A stretch of 18,674 bases of DNA from JAGIBJ01 sp047604965 (lineage in GTDB: Bacteria; Actinomycetota; Thermoleophilia; Solirubrobacterales; Solirubrobacteraceae): assembly GCA_047604965.1 (NCBI GenBank), contig JASGGQ010000043.1, positions 1-18,674 on the forward strand, in the 5' to 3' direction. Under the pieces are notes generated by a model, which worked only from the letters and a program-made list of their open reading frames with translations, did no database searches and had not been told where the DNA came from. The translations under genes and the position numbers were made by a program. Below, one piece after another: positions 7,817 to 14,429 of the stretch (the stretch's first letter is position 1; each line of letters begins with the position of its first letter).

Positions 7817-7822
7817 TAGACT
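7817..7822 (+). promoter_or_regulatory. -10 hexamer of patatin gene, leaderless spacing
   Basis: TAGACT, identical to the ilvC hexamer, with eight bases before the ATG at 7831. It supports that ATG over the upstream in-frame ATG at 7783. Confidence 0.5.
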
Positions 7823-7830
7823 GCGCCGTC

Positions 7831-8964
7831 ATGCCCGGCCGCGCCGACTTGGACATCTACAACGTGCTGCTCGGCCTCGGCCGGCTGCGCGAAGCTGGGC
7901 AGGTCGCGAAGGCGACACTTGACCCGACCTTCATGGTCCGGCTTGGGCGCACGGTGTTGCCGGTGCCGTTCGGCGAGCGTGCGCCGAAGCCGATCGACCC
8001 GCACACGCTCTTTCCAACCTTCGCCCCGCGTCCGGTCGCGGCCCTCGACGGCCAGCGGATCGGTCTGATTGCCGGCGGCGGCTCCGGCGGCTGCGTTTCG
8101 CTGATCGGCGTCAAGCGGGCCTTCGAGGAGGCCGGACTTGAGCCGGCGGTGATCTCCTCTTGCTCCGGCGGCACCCTTTGGGGGTCGATGTGGGCGGCCG
8201 GCCTCTCCGCCGAGGAAATGGCCGACTTCTGCCTGCACTGGCGCATCGAGGACTACCTCGACATTCAGTGGGCGAAGATTCCTGGGTTTGTGGCATCGGC
8301 GTTCAAGGGCTTCGTCGGGCTCGCCAAAGGCGACGCGGTGCAGCAGACCTTCGATGCGCGCTTCGGCGGCCGGCGCATCGGCGACCTGGATATTCCGTTG
8401 TCGTCGATCGTTTACGACATGGATCGCGGTGGGGTCGAGTACTTCGGCCCGAACACCCATCCGGAGTTGACGATCGGGCAACTCGTGCGGATCGCGATCG
8501 CGTTGCCGCTGGTGATCGAAGCCGAGGAGGTCGACGGACACCTCTACGTCGATGGCGGCGTGATCGATCTGCTGCCGGTCAAACCGCTGCTTGACGATGG
8601 CGCGATCGATCATGTTGTCGCCGTCAACGTGATGCTGCCACCGCAGCTCCAGCCGCCGGATCTCACCGGCTGGCAGCACCGCCTGATGGGCATTCTCGAC
8701 GCCGCGCGACAGGCCGAGCAGGCGTTCCACGTTGAGATGGCGCGCCGCTCGTTGGAGCCGTTCGGCGCGAACGTGACGATCATCGACGCCGCTGACCACC
8801 GGCTGCTACGAGGTCCGTCGTTCTTCGATCTCTTCCTGGATCGCTCCCGCTGGCCCGAACTGATTGCGCACGGCTACCGGCAGGCCACCGCCGAACTTGA
8901 CCGGCTGCGCGGCGCCGCCGCAGCGCCGAGCGAGGCCGCCGCAGCACAACGCTCAGCGGGCTGA
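7831..8964 (+). CDS. Patatin-like phospholipase
   Basis: Predicted serine acyl hydrolase of 377 residues acting on lipid esters. The patatin order is clear: the oxyanion-hole GGGSGG at residues 82-87, the nucleophile elbow SCSGGT with Ser112, and the catalytic-dyad Asp241 in YVDGGVIDLLP. The elbow is S-x-S-x-G rather than the usual G-x-S-x-G. About 70 residues precede the domain and include no signal peptide, so a cytosolic or membrane-peripheral location is likely. The C-terminus ends in an Ala-rich tail. It follows ilvC by 93 bases but has its own promoter-like hexamer. The substrate is unknown. Confidence 0.88.
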   Translation: MPGRADLDIYNVLLGLGRLREAGQVAKATLDPTFMVRLGRTVLPVPFGERAPKPIDPHTLFPTFAPRPVAALDGQRIGLIAGGGSGGCVSLIGVKRAFEEAGLEPAVISSCSGGTLWGSMWAAGLSAEEMADFCLHWRIEDYLDIQWAKIPGFVASAFKGFVGLAKGDAVQQTFDARFGGRRIGDLDIPLSSIVYDMDRGGVEYFGPNTHPELTIGQLVRIAIALPLVIEAEEVDGHLYVDGGVIDLLPVKPLLDDGAIDHVVAVNVMLPPQLQPPDLTGWQHRLMGILDAARQAEQAFHVEMARRSLEPFGANVTIIDAADHRLLRGPSFFDLFLDRSRWPELIAHGYRQATAELDRLRGAAAAPSEAAAAQRSAG

Positions 8965-8967
8965 GGC

Positions 8968-9002
8968 TTCGCTGGCCAATGCGCTGCTGCCCGCGCAGCG
9001 AA
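8968..9002. terminator. Weak hairpin between patatin and YbdK genes
   Basis: TTCGCTG and CAGCGAA arms (7 bp) separated by 21 bases lie between two convergent genes. Alternative inner pairing (TGCGC with GCGCA) is possible. This is a weak candidate for a shared terminator. Confidence 0.25.
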
Positions 9003-9015
9003 ATGATCGGCGGAT

Positions 9016-10167
9016 CTAAAACTCGGCGCAGAGTTGCCGTACGAGGCCGGGCAGGCGCTCGGTGCGGCGCGCGACCCGCAGCTGATAGCCGGCGCCCGGC
9101 GTCTCATAGAGCTCGTTGACGGCAAGCAGATCCTCTTCGCAGCCGAGATCCTGGGCGTGCTCGCGCAGCAGCGGCAGTAGCACGTCGAGCCGTTCGCGCA
9201 ACGGCACGCGGCGACGCTGCACCGGATCGATCAGTGCCACGTCAACGCCGTCGCGCGCTGCCAGGAAGCGGTTCTCGTCGTGGATTTCCGGCGCCGCGCG
9301 CGACGCTTCCTCGGCCCACCCCTGCTCAAGCTCCATGCGCGCCAGCGTTTGCACCATCGCGACGAGTGCCCGCGTCGCGTGGAGTGAGACCTGCGCATCC
9401 ATGATCCGCACCTCGATCGTGCCGACGCGCGGCTGCACGCGCACGTCCCACCACAGGAAGGTCGGATCGGGGAACGCATCGCAGCTCACCATCAGATCGA
9501 CGGTTTGCACCCACTCCTCGAAGCTTTCGAAGCGGCGCGGCACGCCGACCCGCGGAAACGCCTGAAACAGCGGGGTACGGCTCGACGCCAGCCCGGTGTC
9601 GCGGCCCTGCCAAAACGGCGAGTTTGCGGAGAGCGCGAGCAGCATTGGCAGATGCACGCGCATCCGGTTGAAGACGGTGATCGCCGCCTGCGGATCGGCG
9701 AAGCCGACGTGGACGTGCAACGCGAACGTCGGCTCGCGGCGCGCGAGTTCACGCATCGAGCCGTAGACCGCAGCTTGGCGCTCGCCGCGACTGACGGAGA
9801 TCTCGCGTGACACCGCAAACGGATGCGTCCCGGATGACGCGACCTGAAGCTCCAGCGGGTCGCAGGTTTCACGCATCGCACGGCGCAATGTGCGCAGCTC
9901 GTCGATCGCCCCCGACACCTGCGTATGCACGCCGGTGGAGAGTTCGACCGCCGCCGCGTGCGTTTCGCGGTGAAACTGCGGGGCGACCTGTAGTGGCAGC
10001 CGCGGGATCACTTCGTCAATTGCTTGCGCGAGGTTGTAGCCCGGCGCGGCGACGAGCATCACCTCTTCTTCGACCCCGATCGTCCACCTCGGCGACCCAG
10101 GACGGTGTGGCCACGACGCCCACGCCGGTGCTGTGGATTGCTGCGAATTGGTCACTTGAGCACCCAC
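9016..10167 (-). CDS. Carboxylate-amine ligase, GCS2/YbdK family
   Basis: Predicted ATP-dependent ligase of the glutamate-cysteine ligase type 2 family, of 383 residues, close to the length of YbdK. It shows the metal-binding N-terminus WTIGVEEEVML (Glu33-35), ALHVHVGFAD at residues 149-157, and the RVGTIEVRIMD strand near the C-terminal third. The YbdK subgroup has weak gamma-glutamyl-ligase activity in vitro; the true substrate is unknown. The GTG at 10167 has GGAGG nine bases upstream. A second GTG at 10155 overlaps the stop of the ATP-grasp gene as GTGA. Either start implies tight translational coupling to that gene, so the two ligases probably act in one pathway. EgtA of ergothioneine synthesis is related, but no other egt gene is present. 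Confidence 0.92.
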   Translation of the reverse strand: MGAQVTNSQQSTAPAWASWPHRPGSPRWTIGVEEEVMLVAAPGYNLAQAIDEVIPRLPLQVAPQFHRETHAAAVELSTGVHTQVSGAIDELRTLRRAMRETCDPLELQVASSGTHPFAVSREISVSRGERQAAVYGSMRELARREPTFALHVHVGFADPQAAITVFNRMRVHLPMLLALSANSPFWQGRDTGLASSRTPLFQAFPRVGVPRRFESFEEWVQTVDLMVSCDAFPDPTFLWWDVRVQPRVGTIEVRIMDAQVSLHATRALVAMVQTLARMELEQGWAEEASRAAPEIHDENRFLAARDGVDVALIDPVQRRRVPLRERLDVLLPLLREHAQDLGCEEDLLAVNELYETPGAGYQLRVARRTERLPGLVRQLCAEF

Positions 10168-11561
10168 GTGTCCTTGCCTCCACCGCCGCGCGACGAGTTG
10201 ACGACCATCTCACCTTCCGCGAGCGCGACGCGCGTCAGTCCGCCGGGAAGTACCGTCCACCGACGCGCTCCGGTCGCCACCACGAACGGCCGCAAATCGA
10301 CGTGGCGCGGGACGAGTTGCCCGTCGATCGCGGTTGGATGCGTCGAGAGCGCCACGACCTCTTGCGCGATCCACCCGGCCGGTTCGGCGCGGACGGCTGC
10401 GCGGGCCGCGTCAAGCTCCGCAGTGGTGGCGGCGGGGCCGATCAGCACGCCATGTCCGCCGTGTCCGTCACGCGGTTTGAGCACCAGCTCGGCGGCGCGG
10501 TCAAGCGCTTCTTCGAGCGCCGCCGGCTCCGAGAGATCGAGTGTCGGTACGGAGTGGATCAGCGGCTCCTCGCCGAGGTAGTAACGGGTGAGCCGGTCGA
10601 TGTGCGCGTGGACGCGCTTGTCATCAGCGACGCCGGTGCCGAACCAGTTCAGGAGCGCCAACGTGCCGGCTTGCAGCGGTGTGGTCAGTAGCCGGCCGAG
10701 CGACGTTGGCTGCCCGTCGTCGTCGCGCAGGCGGTCGATGTCGGTGCGCCGGTAGGCGACGGCGATCGGCGCACCGGTGTCGGTGCGTACCAGTGTGTCG
10801 CCGTCGAGCGCCAGCTGATCGGTGAGGAGCACGTCGACACCGGCGAGCTGCGCCAAGGTGCAGTGCTCCCACCACGCGGTGTTGTGCGGGCCGTCGGAGA
10901 GCAGCACGGCTTCGCTCCCCGGTACGGCGGCTGGCGGGCGGGCCGCCGCCAGCGCCGCGCGGAGCGTCGCGGCCAGTTCGGCGCGGTAGTCACGGATCGG
11001 CGGTGCGTGCGCGTAGAGCGGCGCGACGGCGTCGCGCGCCGCCAGGGCGTACGCCAGTCCGGATGGCGTGCGGCAGTTGTCCTCCAGCACCATCAACTCG
11101 CCGCCGGCTCCGCGCACGAGATCCATGCCGGCGACCGCGATCCGGGCCGTCGGTGGATCCGGCAGGGCGTCGAGGTCGGGTTCGTGAAACGGGCAGCCGT
11201 CAAGCAGGTCGGGGGGCACAACGCCGTCGGCGAAGCATGCCCGCGGCCCGTGTACGTCGGCGACGAACGCCTCCAGCGCGGCAGCACGGCGTTGCAGCCC
11301 GGCCGATACCTGCGCCCATTCGGCGGCGGAGATCAGGCGCGGCACCTGATCGACGGTAAACGGCCAGCCGTCCGCGCCGCCAAAGCACACGCCGCGCGCT
11401 GCGAGTTGGTCGGCAAGCTGTTGCGCGCGGCCCGCCAAATCGGCGCCATCGAGTTCGCCGACGATCTCCGCGTACAGCGGCCGCAGCGTCCCGTCGGTGG
11501 TGAAGGCCTCGTCGAGCGAGTCGTGGCCAACGGTGGTGTATGAGGTGTGATGGGGCACCAT
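10152..11561 (-). CDS. Circularly permuted ATP-grasp amidoligase (COG2308-like)
   Basis: Predicted peptide- or amide-forming ligase of 469 residues with a circularly permuted ATP-grasp fold. Visible family marks are MVLEDNCRTPSG at residues 157-168 (ATP/metal site), the KPRDGHGGHGVLIG glycine-rich loop, HVDLRPF, GGLTRVA, and the C-terminal NSSRGGGGKDTWVL. The alpha-E domain and transglutaminase-like gene that often accompany this family are absent. Instead it overlaps a GCS2 ligase downstream and follows a gamma-glutamyl hydrolase gene upstream. The ATG at 11561 is chosen over an in-frame extension to 11609 because it begins the conserved part and has a TATTAC hexamer eight bases upstream. 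The acceptor and donor molecules are not known. Confidence 0.88.
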   Translation of the reverse strand: MVPHHTSYTTVGHDSLDEAFTTDGTLRPLYAEIVGELDGADLAGRAQQLADQLAARGVCFGGADGWPFTVDQVPRLISAAEWAQVSAGLQRRAAALEAFVADVHGPRACFADGVVPPDLLDGCPFHEPDLDALPDPPTARIAVAGMDLVRGAGGELMVLEDNCRTPSGLAYALAARDAVAPLYAHAPPIRDYRAELAATLRAALAAARPPAAVPGSEAVLLSDGPHNTAWWEHCTLAQLAGVDVLLTDQLALDGDTLVRTDTGAPIAVAYRRTDIDRLRDDDGQPTSLGRLLTTPLQAGTLALLNWFGTGVADDKRVHAHIDRLTRYYLGEEPLIHSVPTLDLSEPAALEEALDRAAELVLKPRDGHGGHGVLIGPAATTAELDAARAAVRAEPAGWIAQEVVALSTHPTAIDGQLVPRHVDLRPFVVATGARRWTVLPGGLTRVALAEGEMVVNSSRGGGGKDTWVLK

Positions 11562-11569
11562 GGTCCACC

Positions 11570-11575
11570 GTAATA
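11570..11575 (-). promoter_or_regulatory. Possible -10 hexamer of ATP-grasp gene
   Basis: TATTAC on the minus strand with eight bases before the ATG at 11561. It departs from TANNNT at the last base, so it is weaker than the others. A GGTGG lies three bases before the ATG and could serve as a ribosome site. Confidence 0.3.
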
Positions 11576-11660
11576 GGTCGGTCAGAGGGTGGTTTCGACA
11601 GTCGACCAAAACGGGCCGGCGGTCGCTGGACAGGCGGAGCAGATCACGCGGCGCACGGTG

Positions 11661-12407
11661 TCAGTGGTTGCCGCCCGCAGCCTCGATCAGTCCTTCGAAT
11701 AGCGCGAGTTGCTGCGGAATTGCGTAGAGCGATTCGGCATGCCACTGCACGCCGATCAGAAACGGACGTGCGCGATCCTCGATGCCTTCGACCAGTCCGG
11801 CTGGATCTCGCGCGGTGATGTGCAGGCCATCGCCGAGCTGTTCGACGGCCTGATGGTGAAACGAGTTGACCGGCTGTCGGCCGGCGCCCGTCAGTCGCGC
11901 TAGTCCGGTCTGCTGTTCGACGATCACGTCGTGTGTCGTCTGCGAGCCGCGTAGCTGCTGGCGGTGCAGCTCCGGTGCGGTGCCGAGCTGGCTGGGGAGG
12001 TCTTGATAGAGCGTGCCACCATAGGCGACGTTGATCAGCTGCATCCCGCGGCAGATGCCGAGGACGGGAATGCCACGGTCCAGAGCGGCACGCAGCAGCG
12101 CGAGTTCCCAGCGGTCGTTGGCCGGGTCGATCGGGCCGAGTTCGGGGTGGGGCGGCTGGGCGTACAGCGCCGGGTCGAGGTCATGGCCGCCGGAGAGCAG
12201 CAGGCCGTCCAGGCGCGCGACGAGACGGGCGGCGTCGTCGAGGTGTGGGGGCAGGACGACCGGCAGCCCACCGCCAGCGGCGACGGCCACCGGATAATCG
12301 AGTCCGAGCGCCAGTTCGCGTTGCGGCGGCTCGGCATCGGGGTCGCGGTCGACCCGATCCGGCGTTCGGAGTTCGGAGGTCGAGATGCCGATCAGCGGGG
12401 CGCGCAT
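11661..12407 (-). CDS. Gamma-glutamyl hydrolase, class I glutamine amidotransferase fold (PuuD-like)
   Basis: Predicted to hydrolyse gamma-glutamyl amide bonds; the best-known relative, PuuD, cleaves gamma-glutamyl-GABA in putrescine breakdown. The 248-residue protein has LLLSGGHDLDP at about residues 69-79, the nucleophile elbow LGICRGMQ with Cys119, NSFHHQAVE, and GVQWHAES with His223 and Glu225 completing the triad. Other puu genes are not present. It is co-directional with the ATP-grasp and GCS2 ligases, which suggests that it trims or recycles their product. The frame is open far upstream under serA, but the ATG at 12407 starts the conserved MRAPLIGIS N-terminus and has a TACGTT hexamer ten bases before it. 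Confidence 0.9.
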   Translation of the reverse strand: MRAPLIGISTSELRTPDRVDRDPDAEPPQRELALGLDYPVAVAAGGGLPVVLPPHLDDAARLVARLDGLLLSGGHDLDPALYAQPPHPELGPIDPANDRWELALLRAALDRGIPVLGICRGMQLINVAYGGTLYQDLPSQLGTAPELHRQQLRGSQTTHDVIVEQQTGLARLTGAGRQPVNSFHHQAVEQLGDGLHITARDPAGLVEGIEDRARPFLIGVQWHAESLYAIPQQLALFEGLIEAAGGNH

Positions 12408-12417
12408 GGGGGTCGTG

Positions 12418-12423
12418 AACGTA
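12418..12423 (-). promoter_or_regulatory. -10 hexamer of gamma-glutamyl hydrolase gene
   Basis: TACGTT on the minus strand with ten bases before the ATG at 12407. This would give a leader of only a few bases. Confidence 0.4.
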
Positions 12424-12460
12424 CCGAAACGATCGGCCGTGCGTCTCGGCTGCGCTTCGC

Positions 12461-12466
12461 TATGCT
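12461..12466 (+). promoter_or_regulatory. Possible -10 hexamer of serA
   Basis: TATGCT lies 137 bases before the serA ATG and 37 bases from the oppositely oriented TACGTT element. If used, it gives a serA leader of about 130 bases. No clear -35 was seen. Confidence 0.3.
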
Positions 12467-12565
12467 CGGCCGGTCTGCGGCGACTGGCGCCAAACGAGGT
12501 GGGGAGCACCACCGGGGAGCCGCGCGACCACAGAATGCCGCGCGCCTGGGCACGAATCGCCGCCT

Positions 12566-12578
12566 CCGCATGATGCGG
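12566..12578. repeat. Short dyad in the serA leader
   Basis: CCGCAT-G-ATGCGG is a 6-bp dyad with a one-base centre, ten bases before the serA Shine-Dalgarno. It could be a small operator. It is too tight to form a hairpin by itself. Confidence 0.2.
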
Positions 12579-12587
12579 CCCAGTACC

Positions 12588-12592
12588 AGGAG
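12588..12592 (+). promoter_or_regulatory. Shine-Dalgarno of serA
   Basis: AGGAG, eleven bases before the ATG at 12604. serA is the only promoter-proximal gene in the window with a clear Shine-Dalgarno, in contrast to the leaderless-type starts elsewhere. Confidence 0.6.
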
Positions 12593-12603
12593 AGACCGTC
12601 CGC

Positions 12604-14214
12604 ATGAGCAACGCACCGAAGATTCTTGTCAAGGAGAACGTCGGCGAGAGCGGCATCCAAACGCTGCGCGATGCCGGCTTTGACGTTGAGCTCGGCTTCG
12701 ACTGGGCCGATGGGCAGCTTGAGCAGCGGCTCGGCGAGTTCGACGGCATCCTGATCCGCTCGGCCACCAAACTCACGGCCGAAAAGCTCGCGTACGGCAC
12801 GAACCTCAAGGTGATCGGCCGGGCCGGCGTCGGCGTCGACAACGTTGACGTTCCCGAAGCCAGCAAACGCGGCATCATCGTGGTCAACGCCCCGCAGAGC
12901 AACGTCGTGACCGCCGCCGAGCACACCCTCGCGCTGCTGCTGGCGGCCGCCCGGCATATCCCGCAGGCGCATGCGTCGTTGATCTCCGGCAAGTGGGAGC
13001 GCAGCAAGTTCAGTGGCGTTGAGCTGCAAGGCAAGACGCTCGGCGTGCTCGGCTTCGGGCGGATCGGCCAGCTGGTCGCCGAGCGGGCGCAGGGCTTCGG
13101 CGTGAAGGTGCTCGCGTACGACCCGTTCGTCGGCGCTGAGCGGTTCCGGGAGGCCGGGGTGCAGCACGCCGCAGCGCCTGAAGAGATCTTTACGGCAGCC
13201 GATTTCATCACCGTCCACCTGCCGAAGACGCCGGAGACGCTTGGCTTCCTGGGCGATGCGGCGTTCGCGCAGATGAAGCAGGGCGTGATCGTGCTCAACG
13301 TCGCGCGCGGCGGCTTGATCGACGAGGCGGCACTCGGGCGCGCGCTGGAGTCCGGCAAGGTCGGCGCTGCGGCGCTCGACGTGTTCCCGAGCGAGCCGGT
13401 GACCGAACACCCGCTGTTTGGCCATCCGCGCGTCGTTGTGACGCCGCACCTCGGTGCGTCGACGGCGGAGGCGACCGATCGTGCCGGGCAGCAGGCCGCC
13501 GAGCAGATCGTGCTTGCGCTGACGACCGGTGCAGTGACCACAGCGATCAACGTGCCGGCGGTCGCCGAGGAGGATCTTGCGACGCTCGGCCCGTTCGTGC
13601 CGCTCTGCGAACGGCTCGGCAAGCTGGCCGTCGGCCTGAGCGAAGGCAGCAGCGTCGATGAGCTTGGCAGTGAGTTTTTGGGCCGGATCGCCGAGCGCGA
13701 CACGCGGCCGTTGTCGCTCGGCGTGCTGGTGGGTGCGCTCTCGGGCAACACCGAGGAGCAGGTCAACCAGGTGTCGGCGCTCTCGGTGGCCGAGGAGCGC
13801 GGGATTGAGCTGTCGACGTCGACCAATAGCCGCGCCCGGGACTTCGCCGACATCGTGCGCGTCAGCGTGCGCAGCGGGTCGGCGACGGCCCGCGTGGCCG
13901 GCACGCTCGTCGGAGAGCGTCAGCGTCCGCATCTGATCGAGGCGTGGGGTTGGCGGTTCAACGTGCAGCTCGACGACCACCTCACCGTGCTGCGGTACCG
14001 CGATCAACCGGGGATGCTCGGCCGGATCGGCACCGTGTTCGGCGAGGCGGGCGTCAACATCGTGTCGGCAGCTGTTGGGTACCGCCCAGGCGATGAGCCG
14101 GACGAGACGGCGGTGATGGTCGTCAGCAGCGATCAGCCGGTGCCGGCCGGTGCGCTGGATCAGCTGCTCGCGACCGACGGCTTCGAACAGGCGCGCACCG
14201 TCAGCTTCGCGTAG
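12604..14214 (+). CDS. serA: D-3-phosphoglycerate dehydrogenase, long ACT-domain form
   Basis: Catalyses the NAD-dependent first step of serine synthesis from 3-phosphoglycerate. The 536-residue length and domain order match the type I enzyme known from mycobacteria: a split substrate-binding domain, the nucleotide-binding domain with GFGRIG at residues 150-155, an intervening ASB domain at roughly 320-450, and a C-terminal ACT domain beginning near LTVLRYRDQPGMLGRIG. The catalytic residues are present: Arg235 in NVARGG, Glu264 in FPSEP and His282 in TPHLGAS. ACT and ASB domains in this class mediate serine feedback inhibition. It diverges from the gamma-glutamyl hydrolase gene across 196 bases. 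The start is fixed by AGGAG eleven bases upstream. Confidence 0.97.
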   Translation: MSNAPKILVKENVGESGIQTLRDAGFDVELGFDWADGQLEQRLGEFDGILIRSATKLTAEKLAYGTNLKVIGRAGVGVDNVDVPEASKRGIIVVNAPQSNVVTAAEHTLALLLAAARHIPQAHASLISGKWERSKFSGVELQGKTLGVLGFGRIGQLVAERAQGFGVKVLAYDPFVGAERFREAGVQHAAAPEEIFTAADFITVHLPKTPETLGFLGDAAFAQMKQGVIVLNVARGGLIDEAALGRALESGKVGAAALDVFPSEPVTEHPLFGHPRVVVTPHLGASTAEATDRAGQQAAEQIVLALTTGAVTTAINVPAVAEEDLATLGPFVPLCERLGKLAVGLSEGSSVDELGSEFLGRIAERDTRPLSLGVLVGALSGNTEEQVNQVSALSVAEERGIELSTSTNSRARDFADIVRVSVRSGSATARVAGTLVGERQRPHLIEAWGWRFNVQLDDHLTVLRYRDQPGMLGRIGTVFGEAGVNIVSAAVGYRPGDEPDETAVMVVSSDQPVPAGALDQLLATDGFEQARTVSFA

Positions 14215-14221
14215 CCGCCGC

Positions 14222-14362
14222 ATCGGCCACACCCAAGCCGGCCCGAACCCGGCGGCCAACTACCAGTTCGGCTTGGACCGTGCGCAGGCGGTGTGCGGCT
14301 ACCCCAAGCGGATCGGGGTCGATGCCGAAGTGCAATCGGCCAGCCGCACGCACGCTGAAGGA
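14222..14362 (+). pseudogene. Possible relic of a serine site-specific recombinase
   Basis: Between serA and the helicase gene, one plus-strand frame reads like real protein with high-GC third positions. It includes PAANYQFGLDRAQAV, then GYPKRIGVDAE and QSASRTHAEG. From memory of the family, large serine recombinases have a similar run in the N-terminal resolvase domain: RQYALRDRAxALGWPxxRIxVIDxDxGxSGA. The fragment has no start codon of its own, lacks the catalytic serine region and is only about 47 codons. The match is by eye and may be chance. Confidence 0.28.
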
Positions 14363-14391
14363 GCGCTGATCCTCAATGGGCCGTCGTGCTG

Positions 14392-14414
14392 CCGGTCGCC
14401 GCTGGCGCGACCGG
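14392..14414. repeat. Inverted repeat abutting the helicase promoter
   Basis: Perfect 8-bp arms CCGGTCGC and GCGACCGG with a seven-base loop, ending at the base before the TAGCCT hexamer. It could be the serA terminator, although it lies 178 bases beyond the serA stop. It could equally be an operator for the helicase gene. Confidence 0.4.
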
Positions 14415-14420
14415 TAGCCT
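14415..14420 (+). promoter_or_regulatory. -10 hexamer of SNF2 gene, leaderless spacing
   Basis: TAGCCT, the same hexamer as menB, with nine bases before the GTG start at 14430. Confidence 0.5.
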
Positions 14421-14429
14421 CGCCGAGGC

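Noticed and set aside
12408..13904. Upstream extension of the gamma-glutamyl hydrolase frame under serA
   Set aside because: The added residues are Ser/Arg/Thr-rich low-complexity sequence with no family match, and the conserved N-terminus plus a promoter hexamer lie at 12407.
12460..14259. 599-codon minus-strand frame antisense to serA
   Set aside because: It has no recognisable domain, and serA on the other strand has all catalytic residues.
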